A DNA stretch of 64,000 bases from DAOPYU01 sp942493245. GTDB taxonomy: Bacteria; Sumerlaeota; Sumerlaeia; UBA8349. Positions within the stretch are counted from its first letter, which is position 1. Each line of letters opens with the position of its first letter. A model generated the notes under the pieces. It was not told the origin of the DNA. It did no database searches and saw only the letters and a program-made list of their open reading frames with translations. The stretch is taken from NCBI GenBank assembly GCA_942493245.1, contig OW818685.1, positions 3,844,001 through 3,908,000 of the forward strand, written 5' to 3'. The position numbers were made by a program, and so were the translations under genes. Positions 35,213 to 44,024 of this stretch are shown in pieces.

Positions 35213-35656
35213 TCACCCGAGAATCCGATCGCCAGCCCGGATCACCCGGCCTTCCCGATTGGTAAAAGCATGGCGGGAAGTTCCCGTAACGATCAAGACT
35301 CCGTCTTCGATCCGGCGGCATTCGTACTCGAAATCGAGAGCGGCCCGCGTCCATCGCGTCACTCGAGCCGTCATGCCCAACAGGTCGTCGTAATGGGCCG
35401 GAGAGTGGTACTTGCACTGGACCTCCAGGACGGGCAGAAAGATCCCAGCCTCCTCGCAGACCCGGTAGCTGCGCCCCAACTCGCGCAACAGGTTCGTCCG
35501 GGCCATCTCGAAATACACCAGGTAATTGGCGTAGTAAACCACGCCCATCTGGTCGGTGTCGCGGTAGGTCACGCGGAATTGCAGGGTCGCCTGCGTCAAC
35601 GGGCCACTGAATGGCTCGGGGTGGGCGGCGCTGCCGGCATTCGTTTCGTGGATCAT
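35213..35656 (-). CDS. ybgC: YbgC-family hotdog acyl-CoA thioesterase
   Basis: A 147-residue hotdog-fold thioesterase. The family mark YRDTDQMGVVYYANYLVYFE near residue 30 holds the catalytic Asp. KYHSPAHYDDLLGMTARV is also typical. YbgC-like enzymes hydrolyse short or medium acyl-CoA and in proteobacteria accompany tol-pal, which is not present here. The open frame extends far upstream to 36274, but the ATG at 35656 is the start that gives the normal family length. It ends 15 bases from the lepB stop in a convergent arrangement. Confidence 0.9.
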   Translation of the reverse strand: MIHETNAGSAAHPEPFSGPLTQATLQFRVTYRDTDQMGVVYYANYLVYFEMARTNLLRELGRSYRVCEEAGIFLPVLEVQCKYHSPAHYDDLLGMTARVTRWTRAALDFEYECRRIEDGVLIVTGTSRHAFTNREGRVIRAGDRILG

Positions 35657-35983
35657 GCATCCAATCTCACTTTTGAAAAATTCTGAAAACGCCGCGCGGG
35701 GATCATCCCCCTCCTGAAACTGGGGTAAAGCCGAAATTCCCCTCACACGCGTTCTCCAGCCAGGGGAACTATAGACGCGAGGCCTTCGTTTTGCGAGAAA
35801 AAGCCTGCCGAAAAGAATCGGCAAGATTCCTTGCTCTCGATCCATGCGTTCCCATCTCCCGCGCATTTTTATTTCACCTCGTGTCCCTTGAGTCTTGCTT
35901 GAGGCTGGAATCCTTCCTATAGTAGAAGAGTAACGTGCGATGCGGACCCAACCTCCGTGGAACTTTTTGCGGGAACTCGATAA

Positions 35984-37684
35984 ATGACTCCCTTTCGGAA
36001 AAAGCCCCCCCAAGCCCCGGACGACCAACAGGACAGCGGAAATACGGTCCCCCAATCCGCCCCACGTACCTGGACCCATGAACCCGGTCCCTGGGAAGTC
36101 CGTCTGATGATTTCCCTCCCGGCCGTGCTGGTGTTGCTGGTAATCGCAATGGGGCTGGCCAATTATTTCACACTCGACGGCATGCTCGACTCGATCGGGG
36201 AGACCCAGCGCTCCCTGGAACAAATGTATAGTGACGAAGTGCGGGAAGGCAATCGTGCCCAGGAAGCCGCCCATTTACAGGCCGCCATAGAGAATCTCAC
36301 CGTGACCCGTTCCGAGGGCCTGCGCCACGTCCTCATCACCCTGATCCTGTTTTCCATTCTGGCGGTTCTGTGTGGCATCGGACTGGTGCTGAGCATCCTC
36401 TCTCCCTTGCGAAAAGTGACCGAAGCCGCCGCCAGCATTGCCCGGGGCGACACCCAGCAGAAAGTCCATTTCCGGGCGGGCTTTGAACTGGGCCAGTTGG
36501 GCAAGAGTTTCAATTCCCTGGTCAATTTCGTCAACTCGATGGCGGAACAGCGAGACGCCTACCTGAACCAGGAGCAGGCGACGGGCTGGATGATCGTGGA
36601 GGCGGACGGACGCATCACCACCATAGACCCGGCCGGCCTCCGTCTGCTCGGAACCAATCCAGCCGAAATCATTGGAAAAACCGTGGCCGAAGTCCGCACC
36701 GCCCACCCCAGCCTGGCGCCCGCCTTCCTGATGTTCTGCGAAGATTGCGCCCAGGCCCTCTCACAGGTGGAGTACCAGGAGGGAGAATCCGAAAAGCGGG
36801 AAATCCTCCCCCTCCGTCCCATCGAAATCGAGCTGGGAGAGACACCCGGCACTCCCCGCACACTGTCGGTCGTCAGCTCCCTCCTGCGCGACGAGAAAAA
36901 CGAATCGCACGCAGTCATGGTCCACTTCCGTGACGCGGCCCACCTGAAGAATCTCTCGGAACTCTTCTCGCGCACCGATCAACTGGCCGCTCTGGGCACC
37001 TTCACCATCGGGCTGTCGCACGAACTGCGAAACCCGCTGGGTGTCCTGAAGGGCTTGACTCAATTGCTTCAGGGGAAAATCGCCGACCGCAGCGATTGTT
37101 CACCCTACCTCACGCGCATTGTGCGGGAAGTGGACCGACTCGATTCTCTGATCCGGGAGTTGTACGATTTTTCGAGTTCCCCACTTGACCAGCCGGAAAC
37201 GCAGGACTTCAACCGTCTCGTCCAGATGGCGGTGCAACAAACCCGGCAGGGCCTGGACAGCGCGATCCTGGAAGGCAAAGAAGTACGCGAGGAGTATGCA
37301 GACCCGCTTGGCTCCGTAACCCTTCAGGGACAACGGATCGTCCGCGCCATCATCGCCGTTCTCACCAACGCCTTCGAGCAGATGCCTGCGGGGGCGACCC
37401 TCACCATTCGGACCAGTTCCCTGAACGCGGCGCCCCACTCCCCGGTCGTCCTGGACATCTTCAATACAGGTTCCACGATTGACGAGAAACTCCTGGACAA
37501 AGTCTTCGAACCTTTTTTCTCCACCAAACAGGGAGGAACAGGACTCGGGTTGGCCATTGCCTACCAGATCGTGGTGCAGAACCACGGGCAGTTGACCGTT
37601 CAGAGCCTTCCAGACCAGGTGCGTTTCCGTTTCGTCTTCGGCAAAGCCCCGGGCGTACCCTTTCGGGCGGAAAACGCGATTTGA
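35984..37684 (+). CDS. sensor histidine kinase (HAMP-PAS-HisKA-HATPase)
   Basis: A 566-residue inner-membrane kinase. Two membrane helices (LMISLPAVLVLLVIAMGLAN, about 41-60; LILFSILAVLCGIGLVLSIL, about 120-139) flank a short, 50-residue periplasmic segment. HAMP (about 140-190), PAS (about 198-310), HisKA with His 346 in GLSHELRNPLG, and HATPase with N box VLTNAFEQM and G box GGTGLGLAIAYQ follow. The NtrB/ZraS-like arrangement suggests a two-component system. No response regulator is adjacent, so the partner is elsewhere (an orphan kinase). The small periplasmic loop suggests sensing within the membrane or by the PAS domain. Confidence 0.94.
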   Translation: MTPFRKKPPQAPDDQQDSGNTVPQSAPRTWTHEPGPWEVRLMISLPAVLVLLVIAMGLANYFTLDGMLDSIGETQRSLEQMYSDEVREGNRAQEAAHLQAAIENLTVTRSEGLRHVLITLILFSILAVLCGIGLVLSILSPLRKVTEAAASIARGDTQQKVHFRAGFELGQLGKSFNSLVNFVNSMAEQRDAYLNQEQATGWMIVEADGRITTIDPAGLRLLGTNPAEIIGKTVAEVRTAHPSLAPAFLMFCEDCAQALSQVEYQEGESEKREILPLRPIEIELGETPGTPRTLSVVSSLLRDEKNESHAVMVHFRDAAHLKNLSELFSRTDQLAALGTFTIGLSHELRNPLGVLKGLTQLLQGKIADRSDCSPYLTRIVREVDRLDSLIRELYDFSSSPLDQPETQDFNRLVQMAVQQTRQGLDSAILEGKEVREEYADPLGSVTLQGQRIVRAIIAVLTNAFEQMPAGATLTIRTSSLNAAPHSPVVLDIFNTGSTIDEKLLDKVFEPFFSTKQGGTGLGLAIAYQIVVQNHGQLTVQSLPDQVRFRFVFGKAPGVPFRAENAI

Positions 37685-37856
37685 TCCCCATTTTCTTCCT
37701 TCCCAAACTTTTACATGGAAACTCTTCCGAAACATTGTCCCCGGGAACGCGAACCTTCTGACCGGCTTTCCCGGAGCAGTACAAGGGGAATCGTGTTGGC
37801 ATCTGCCTCATTTCGCGGTTGAAGGCTTACTTTCCAGTATCGGGAAGCGACTTTTC

Positions 37857-37885
37857 TTGACACCGTGAAAGCTTCCGGGGATAGT
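37857..37885 (+). promoter_or_regulatory. sigma-70 type promoter upstream of lolCD
   Basis: TTGACA at 37857-37862, a 17-base spacer and GATAGT at 37880-37885. It lies about 115 bases before lolC in the 320-base gap after the kinase gene. The rest of that gap (37686-38003) shows no gene or strong hairpin. Confidence 0.6.
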
Positions 37886-38003
37886 GCTTACCTGAAGCGC
37901 CCGATGTGAACGGGAGGCTGAATCCGCCCTCTGTCGAGACAGAAGACGGAAGCCGAATCAAGTCCCCCAACTCCATCGGTCATCCTGACTGCCGTGGATA
38001 CCT

Positions 38004-39260
38004 ATGCGATTTGAACTCGCCATTGCCCTGCGCCACCTGACTTCCAGAAAAGTCCGATCGGGCCTGATCTCCGTCATCACCCTGATCTCGATCGCGGGCG
38101 TCACCATTGGGGTGACCGCCCTGATCGCCGTCATCGCCGTCATGGACGGCGCCCAGGAAGACTACATGAAACTCCTGACGGACGAATTGTCTCACATCGA
38201 AATTCGAGCCGTTTATTCCGAAAAACTGGGCGACTACGAGGCCATCATGAAACTCTGCGGAAGCGACCCCGAAGTGGAGGGGACATCGCCCCGTATCCAG
38301 ATGTGGGGCATGGCCTACCGGATGACCGGCTCCACCAACCTGGCGCCCACCATGGTGTTGGGATTGGACGTCAAACGCGAAGAAAAGGTAACCCTGGCTA
38401 CCACAACGGATACCGAACGAACCGTCATCGGGAAAAGTGAACCGGGACCCCACGAGATCGTCATTGGACGGGGTCTGCAAAAACGCCTGGCGCTCAACCT
38501 GAACGATGAAATTCGAGTCGGGTCCAATTTTGTCATGACCGGTTCCGGGCCCAGAATCAAATCCACCCTCCTGGAGGTCGTGGGTATCCGCGACACCGGT
38601 TTGTCGGAACTCGACGAATTTTTCTCCTGCGTTTCCATTGAGACGGCGCAGAACATGGCGTTGATTGACCGGGAAGTGAACGATGTGGTGGACCTGGTCC
38701 ACATCAAACTGAAAGACCCATTCAAGGCCGATGAAGTGGCGGCGCGCCTCGGCAAAAGAATCCAGAAAGAATTGGGACTCCCGGTCTTTACCCGCTCCTG
38801 GGGCGAGATGAATCCGGGGCTGTTCAAGGCGCTGGCTCTCGAGAAACTGGCCATGTTCGTGATCCTTCTTCTCATTGTGGCCGTGGCCGGTCTGAACATC
38901 ATGGGCACCCTGATCCTGATTACGATGGAGAAAACACGCGAAATCGGCATTCTGCGGGCTATGGGAACACCGCGCCGGTCCATCACCAAGGTCTTCCTGG
39001 CCGAGGGATTGTTCATCGGGATTATCGGAACCACCCTGGGCATCATCTTCGGGCTGGGCATCTGTTATATTCTGAAATTCCACTGTCCGGTGGATATTCC
39101 GGAAGAGATCTACAACCTGCGGGGCATCCCCGTGAAAATCAAAGCCTTGACCGTCCTGACGATCAGCGCCTGTTCCATCGGGATTTGTCTGCTCTCGTCG
39201 GTCATTCCGGCCCTGCTGGCCGCCCGGCTTAAAGTGGTGGAGGCGCTGCGTTATGAGTAA
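38004..39260 (+). CDS. lolC: lipoprotein-releasing ABC transporter permease (LolC/LolE/LolF type)
   Basis: A 418-residue permease of the LolCE family. An N-terminal membrane helix follows FELAIALRHLTSRKV (ISLVSIIGI-like region: LISVITLISIAGVTIGV). A large periplasmic domain of about 220 residues comes next, then three C-terminal helices with MEKTREIGILRAMGTPRRSI, the coupling segment for LolD. It extracts mature outer-membrane lipoproteins from the inner membrane and passes them to LolA. Only one permease gene is present, so it probably works as a homodimer, as in LolF-type systems. Its end overlaps lolD by 8 bases. Confidence 0.94.
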   Translation: MRFELAIALRHLTSRKVRSGLISVITLISIAGVTIGVTALIAVIAVMDGAQEDYMKLLTDELSHIEIRAVYSEKLGDYEAIMKLCGSDPEVEGTSPRIQMWGMAYRMTGSTNLAPTMVLGLDVKREEKVTLATTTDTERTVIGKSEPGPHEIVIGRGLQKRLALNLNDEIRVGSNFVMTGSGPRIKSTLLEVVGIRDTGLSELDEFFSCVSIETAQNMALIDREVNDVVDLVHIKLKDPFKADEVAARLGKRIQKELGLPVFTRSWGEMNPGLFKALALEKLAMFVILLLIVAVAGLNIMGTLILITMEKTREIGILRAMGTPRRSITKVFLAEGLFIGIIGTTLGIIFGLGICYILKFHCPVDIPEEIYNLRGIPVKIKALTVLTISACSIGICLLSSVIPALLAARLKVVEALRYE

Positions 39261-39954
39261 ACCCCTGTTGCGAACCCTGAAACTGGTCAAGCACTACATA
39301 GACGGCACGCGCACGCTCGAGGTGCTGCGCGGAGTCGAGTTCGCCCTCCAACCCGGCGAAGTGGTCGCCATCACGGGCAAAAGCGGATCGGGTAAAAGTA
39401 CCCTGCTCAACCTGCTCTGTATGCTCGACCGGCCCACCAGCGGCACGATCTACTACAACACCGGCACGTCCGGCGACCGCGAGTACAGCCTGTCCGAAAT
39501 GAGTAACAGCGACCTGAACCGGCTGCGCTGCAACAGCATCGGACTGGTTTTCCAGTTCCACCACCTGCTCCAGGAATTCCGCGCGTGGGAGAATGTGGCC
39601 ATGCCCGCCTTCATCGCCGGCATGAACCGCACGGCGGCCCGCGAGCGGGCGTTCGAACTGCTCGATCAGGTCGAACTGCTCGACCGGGCCGAACACCTGC
39701 CCACCAAACTGTCGGGGGGCGAGCAGCAGCGCGTTGCCCTGGCCCGTGCGCTCATGAACGACCCCAAGATCATCCTGGCCGACGAACCGACCGGGAATCT
39801 GGACGTGAAAACGGCCGACGCGATGGCCAGCCTGTTGTGGAGAACCACGCGGGATCGGGGACGCTCCCTGATCATCGTGACCCACGAACCGAGTATCGCC
39901 GCCAACGCCGATCGCGTGATGGAACTGCGCGATGGAATTCTTCACCGAGTTTGA
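39253..39954 (+). CDS. lolD: lipoprotein-releasing ABC transporter ATPase
   Basis: A 233-residue ABC ATPase of the LolD/MacB group. Walker A is GKSGSGKSTLLN, the Q loop lies in GLVFQFHHLLQEFRAWENV (LLxEFTAxENV is typical of LolD), the signature is LSGGEQQRVALARAL, Walker B is IILADEPTGNLD, and the H loop is IVTHEPS. It powers lipoprotein release together with the overlapping permease. A GGAGG ribosome-binding site lies inside the lolC end. trxB follows after 57 bases. Confidence 0.95.
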   Translation: MSKPLLRTLKLVKHYIDGTRTLEVLRGVEFALQPGEVVAITGKSGSGKSTLLNLLCMLDRPTSGTIYYNTGTSGDREYSLSEMSNSDLNRLRCNSIGLVFQFHHLLQEFRAWENVAMPAFIAGMNRTAARERAFELLDQVELLDRAEHLPTKLSGGEQQRVALARALMNDPKIILADEPTGNLDVKTADAMASLLWRTTRDRGRSLIIVTHEPSIAANADRVMELRDGILHRV

Positions 39955-40011
39955 CCTGTTCAAGTCCGTCGAAACGGACCTGGAATCTCATTTCAACGGG
40001 AGATAAAACAG

Positions 40012-40953
40012 ATGGCTGAGAAAGTTGTCATCGTGGGAACCGGCCCGGCGGGTCTGACCGCCGCCGTCTATGCGGGGCGCGCCGATCTTGCCCCCCTGGT
40101 CTTCGAGGGCGCTCAACCCGGCGGCCAGTTGACCATCACCACCGAGGTCGAAAACTTTCCAGGGTTCCCCGAAGCCAAGACCGGTCCGGAACTCATTGAA
40201 CTGATCCACCGCCAGGCCGAGCGGTTCGGCGCCCGGTTCGCACAGGAGAACATTATCGAGGCCGACCTGACAAAGCGTCCCTTCCGTCTCCAGACGGACA
40301 GCGGGGTGATCGAGACGGAAACGCTGATCGTGGCCACGGGCGCGTCGGCCCGCTGGCTCGATATCGAGAGCGAGCGCAAACTGATGGGGCACGGCGTTTC
40401 GGCCTGCGCCACGTGCGACGGTTTCTTTTTCCGCGGCAAGGAAGTGGCGGTGGTGGGCGGCGGGGACTCGGCTATCGAAGAGGCCACGTTCCTGACCCGT
40501 TTCTGTACAAAAGTAACGCTGGTCCACCGGCGCAACGAACTGCGCGCCTCGAAGATCATGCAGCAGCGCGCGTTCGACAACCCGAAAATCGAGTTTGCGT
40601 GGGATTCGGTCGTGGAGGAAATCCTGGGTGTGGAAGTAGGCAGCGTACAAGGCCTGCGGCTGCGCAACGTGAAAACGGGGGAACTGAGCGTTCTGGCGTG
40701 CAATGGCATCTTCATGGCCGTCGGGCACATCCCCAACACGAACTTTCTCAAAGGCCAGCTCGAGGTGGACGGCGCCGGCTTCATCGTATGTCCCAACTCA
40801 CGGGTGCGCACGGCCACGTCGGTCGAGGGCGTGTTTGCCGCCGGCGATGTCATGGACCCACGTTACAAACAGGCGATTTCGGCGGCGGGAACCGGTTGCA
40901 TGGCCGCGATAGACGCCGAAAGGTTTCTTGAGGAGCATGCGAAAAAAGAATGA
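40012..40953 (+). CDS. trxB: thioredoxin reductase
   Basis: A 313-residue low-molecular-weight thioredoxin reductase. The FAD motif is VIVGTGPAGLTAAVYAGRA, the redox-active pair is CATC in SACATCDGFFF (about residue 135), the NAD(P) motif is VAVVGGGDSAIEEA followed by VHRRNELRAS, and the C-terminal FAD motif is GVFAAGDVMD. It reduces thioredoxin with NADPH. GGGAG lies 12 bases before the ATG. It lies between lolD and the oxygen-defence genes and may support them by thiol reduction. No thioredoxin gene is in the window. Confidence 0.96.
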   Translation: MAEKVVIVGTGPAGLTAAVYAGRADLAPLVFEGAQPGGQLTITTEVENFPGFPEAKTGPELIELIHRQAERFGARFAQENIIEADLTKRPFRLQTDSGVIETETLIVATGASARWLDIESERKLMGHGVSACATCDGFFFRGKEVAVVGGGDSAIEEATFLTRFCTKVTLVHRRNELRASKIMQQRAFDNPKIEFAWDSVVEEILGVEVGSVQGLRLRNVKTGELSVLACNGIFMAVGHIPNTNFLKGQLEVDGAGFIVCPNSRVRTATSVEGVFAAGDVMDPRYKQAISAAGTGCMAAIDAERFLEEHAKKE

Positions 40954-41053
40954 ACCGACGAAGGTACCGGGAAGCCGAGTCTGTGCCCTGCGCAGTTTAC
41001 CCGGCTTCAAATGGATTCACTCCAGATAGACATATTGGAGGATGGGACGGATC

Positions 41054-41419
41054 ATGATGCGCCTCCTGCAAGATCCGGCATACACACGGTACGCGGGGTT
41101 GTTTCTGGCACTCCTGACCCCGATCGTCGGTCTGCTCACGCTGTCGTACCGCCGGCAGGATCGCGTCCAGTGGATGGCGCTGCCGCTTTTCTGGCTGTTG
41201 GCTCTCAGCGGGCCTCTGATCGTTTGTCTGTGGTGGATTTTCAACACCATCGAGGACGCTCTGGGGCTGGACAGTATTCTGGCCATGCTGATCAATCTGG
41301 CGCTCTTCGCGCTGGTGGGGATCGGCATCGGCGCACTGCTCAAAATGTCCCCCGGAGCCATTCACGATCACGAGACTCGACCACCAGAACCGGAGAAGAA
41401 CAACCGCGAGACGAAATAA
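41054..41419 (+). CDS. small membrane protein of unknown function
   Basis: About 121 residues with three predicted membrane helices (YAGLFLALLTPIVGLLTL, WMALPLFWLLALSGPLIVCL, LAMLINLALFALVGIGIGAL) and a polar, acidic C-terminal tail. No family was recognised. ATG codons at 41042, 41054 and 41057 compete. GGAGG at 41037-41041 touches the first, so 41054 or 41057 is likelier. It lies between trxB and the methylase gene, possibly on the trxB transcript. Confidence 0.65.
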   Translation: MMRLLQDPAYTRYAGLFLALLTPIVGLLTLSYRRQDRVQWMALPLFWLLALSGPLIVCLWWIFNTIEDALGLDSILAMLINLALFALVGIGIGALLKMSPGAIHDHETRPPEPEKNNRETK

Positions 41420-41495
41420 TCCGGCCAGCATGAGGAACGGCTCAAGAATCCAGGCGGATTCCGAAACCGCTCGGGAGTGGGGAACTGTTGGAACA

Positions 41496-42671
41496 ATGTT
41501 GACAAACGAATGGAAGCGGAAAACGAAAACATGGGGCCATCCGCTGCACACCATGTGTTCGTATCTGGGAATGTTCCCGCCCCGCCTGCCCCACTACTTC
41601 ATCCAGAAATTCACACGGCCCGGAGACGTGGTGTTCGATCCGTTCTCGGGACGCGGGACCACTGCCCTGCAGGCCTGCATTGAGGGACGCGTGGGAATCG
41701 GTTCCGACCTGAACCCGCTGGCCAGCTGCCTCACAGCCGCCAAGGTCAACCCACCCGACCCGGTGGATTTGCGCAATCGGATTGACGACCTTTCCAACGA
41801 TATGTTTTTTGCGCCCGTGGGTCAGGAACCGGAGTTCATCCAGAAACTGTTCCACGAACAGACCATGAGTCAGCTGGTTTTTCTTAAACAGGCGCTGGAT
41901 CCGCAGGACCGCACCGACGCCTTTATCCTGGCCGTGTTGCTGGGTCTGATCCAGAACGGCGGAACACCGAAAAGCATCGAGAAGGCGGACGCCTGTCTTT
42001 CAATCCCGCTCCCCAAGTCCGCGTGTCTGTCCCCCGATCATATCGTCGCACACATCGAGGAAAACAACCTGACAGCCCCGCAAGTGGACGTGTTTGCCCA
42101 CTTGCGCAGCCGGATTGACCTGTTGACCCGCCAGGGCCTACCCCGTTGCCGGGGACGCGCCTGGACCGCGCGCGTCCAGGACATCCGGACTCTGCCCGAT
42201 CCGGCCCTGAAAAACCGCCAGGTTCAACTTATCGTTTCCGCGCCCCCCTCTCTCAAAGCGCAAAACTACGGGCAACAGAACTGGGTCCGCCTCTGGTTTC
42301 TCGACGAAAGCGCAGAAAAACTCGACCTGATGCTCGACCGGTACCGGAAACTGGAGCGTTATCTGGATTTCATGGCCGAAACCTGCCGGTCACTCTACGC
42401 CGTGTTGCGACCCGGCGGGATCTGCGCATTGGCGATCGGAGACATTCAGAAAAGGGGCCAGGAACCCATCCGCCTGGCGGAAGCCGTCTGGGTACGGCTC
42501 GAAGCCCGACACACGCGCTTTCAACTGGCGACAATCATTGAGGATACGCCAACGCGCACCGCTTCTTCCAACACAAATAAATCCCCGGAAGAACGCCCCC
42601 CCCTGATAGACCGCGTGCTGGTTCTGTACAAGGGCGAATACCGCGAGCACCAGGAACGGGTCGCCTGGTAA
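41496..42671 (+). CDS. solitary DNA methylase-like protein with altered motif IV
   Basis: About 391 residues with the fold of beta-class N4/N6 DNA methyltransferases. The N-terminal part (LHTMCSYLGMFPPRLPHYFI) precedes SAM motif I, FDPFSGRGTTALQACIEG. The catalytic motif IV, normally SPPY followed by LNAQDY, here reads VSAPPSLKAQNYGQQNW, so both the Ser/Asp-type first residue and the aromatic last residue are changed. A late motif LRPGGICALAIGD is intact. No endonuclease gene is adjacent. It may be an inactive SAM-binding protein, a methylase with unusual chemistry, or a decayed orphan methylase with an intact frame. The ATG at 41496 is preferred over 41430 by the start of similarity. Confidence 0.78.
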   Translation: MLTNEWKRKTKTWGHPLHTMCSYLGMFPPRLPHYFIQKFTRPGDVVFDPFSGRGTTALQACIEGRVGIGSDLNPLASCLTAAKVNPPDPVDLRNRIDDLSNDMFFAPVGQEPEFIQKLFHEQTMSQLVFLKQALDPQDRTDAFILAVLLGLIQNGGTPKSIEKADACLSIPLPKSACLSPDHIVAHIEENNLTAPQVDVFAHLRSRIDLLTRQGLPRCRGRAWTARVQDIRTLPDPALKNRQVQLIVSAPPSLKAQNYGQQNWVRLWFLDESAEKLDLMLDRYRKLERYLDFMAETCRSLYAVLRPGGICALAIGDIQKRGQEPIRLAEAVWVRLEARHTRFQLATIIEDTPTRTASSNTNKSPEERPPLIDRVLVLYKGEYREHQERVAW

Positions 42672-42736
42672 CCTGTTCGCATCGCGGCCCTCCGCCCGGT
42701 CTTTGTCGAAAATTCTGCTTTTCCATGTTTTCAGGA

Positions 42737-42765
42737 TTGCATCCCCACGCCCTCCATTGTATATT
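42737..42765 (+). promoter_or_regulatory. probable promoter of the ferritin gene
   Basis: TTGCAT at 42737-42742, a 17-base spacer and TATATT at 42760-42765, about 155 bases before the ferritin ATG. In the leader, GGGGAAA and TTTTCCCC near 42813-42835 can pair. No PerR, Fur or FNR box was recognised with confidence. Confidence 0.5.
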
Positions 42766-42920
42766 CTTACGCAGGATAAATGAGGTGTGTCTTTGCCGGA
42801 AACGGGGAAACAACAGTTTTTCCCCACCGGTTGGCGCAATAAAGGCCGTTTCCTGAAACTGAACGAAGCCTTGAAATGTCCGCACCCTCTGACATGCAAT
42901 CCATGAAAGGAGTGAGAACG

Positions 42921-43454
42921 ATGTTGAGTGTAACCATGCAAGCGGCACTGAATAATCAATTGAACGCGGAGTTGTTCTCCTCGTACCTGTATCTGTCCAT
43001 GGCGGCCAACCTGGAATCGAAAAACCTCAAGGGGATGTCGCACTGGTTCCAGGTCCAGGCGCAGGAAGAAATGATCCACGCGCTGAAATTCTACAATTTC
43101 ATCCTGGATCGCGGCGGAAAAGTGAGTCTGGCGACCATTGAAGGACCTGAAATCGATTGGGCCATACCCTTGTTGGCGTTTCAGGCCGCTCAGGAACACG
43201 AGGCGAAAGTCACGGGTCTCATCAACAACCTCGTGGATCTGGCCATCACAGAGAAAGACCACGCTTCCAATGCCTTTCTCCAATGGTTCGTCACCGAGCA
43301 GGTCGAGGAAGAGGCGTCGGTATTGGCCGTGGTTGAGAGCCTGAAACTCGCGGGCGACGATTCGAGCGGTCTGTTCATGATCGACAAGGATCTGGCGCAA
43401 CGGCCACAGCCCAACCTGGCGCTGGCGCTTAGTGGCGGCGGGGCGGCGGCCTGA
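42921..43454 (+). CDS. ftnA: ferritin
   Basis: A 177-residue non-heme ferritin. NAELFSSYLYLSMAANLE and FQVQAQEEMIHALKFYNFI supply the diiron Glu and His residues, and QWFVTEQVEEEASV the later Glu pair. It oxidises and stores iron, which limits Fenton chemistry. AAAGGAG lies 8 bases before the ATG at 42921; an upstream in-frame start at 42876 adds an unlikely tail. It ends in a run of Gly and Ala. It is first of four iron/oxygen-defence genes on this strand; the desulfoferrodoxin gene follows after 80 bases. Confidence 0.94.
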   Translation: MLSVTMQAALNNQLNAELFSSYLYLSMAANLESKNLKGMSHWFQVQAQEEMIHALKFYNFILDRGGKVSLATIEGPEIDWAIPLLAFQAAQEHEAKVTGLINNLVDLAITEKDHASNAFLQWFVTEQVEEEASVLAVVESLKLAGDDSSGLFMIDKDLAQRPQPNLALALSGGGAAA

Positions 43455-43534
43455 TGAAAACAGGGACACCCCCTGTTTTATCGTATCGCGTCATGCAACT
43501 GAGGCATCAAACTCTCTTGGGAAGGAGAAGAAAC

Positions 43535-43912
43535 ATGGCATCCGAAAAGTTCCAGGTTTACAAATGCATTGAGTGCGGAAGCATCGTCGAGGTGATCGCG
43601 GGGGGCGGCGGGACGCTCGTCTGCTGCGACCAACCCATGAAACTGCTGACTGAAAACACGACCGACGCGGCCAAAGAGAAACATGTCCCAGTCATCGAAC
43701 AGGTTGCCGGCGGCATCAAAGTCAAAGTGGGTTCCGTGCCCCACCCGATGCTGCCCGAGCACTTCATCCAGTGGATCGAAGTGATCGCGGACGGGAAAAT
43801 CTGCCGCCGATTCCTCAATCCGGGCGAGGCGCCCGAGGCGTTCTTCCCCATCGAGGCGGCCCAGATCACGGTGCGCGAGTATTGCAATCTGCACGGACTG
43901 TGGAAGGCCTGA
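43535..43912 (+). CDS. dfx: desulfoferrodoxin (2Fe superoxide reductase)
   Basis: A 125-residue 2Fe superoxide reductase. The desulforedoxin-like N-terminal center I has Cys 11, 14, 30 and 31 (YKCIECGS, then LVCCDQPM). Center II, the catalytic Fe(His)4Cys site, is supplied by KHVPVIE, SVPHPMLPEHFIQW and the end EYCNLHGLWKA. It reduces superoxide to peroxide without making oxygen, as strict anaerobes do. AAGGAG lies 8 bases before the ATG. Rubredoxin would be the usual electron donor but none is seen here; the neighbouring rubrerythrin can remove the peroxide produced. Confidence 0.96.
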   Translation: MASEKFQVYKCIECGSIVEVIAGGGGTLVCCDQPMKLLTENTTDAAKEKHVPVIEQVAGGIKVKVGSVPHPMLPEHFIQWIEVIADGKICRRFLNPGEAPEAFFPIEAAQITVREYCNLHGLWKA

Positions 43913-44024
43913 TTTGCCCTTCCTGACCTGAAATGGGAAGCGCAGGACGGTCACAAGAGGTATGTGAAAACTCAGGGGACAGTTGTCCCGTGAAACGATT
44001 ATCAGGATAAGGAGAACAATCGGT

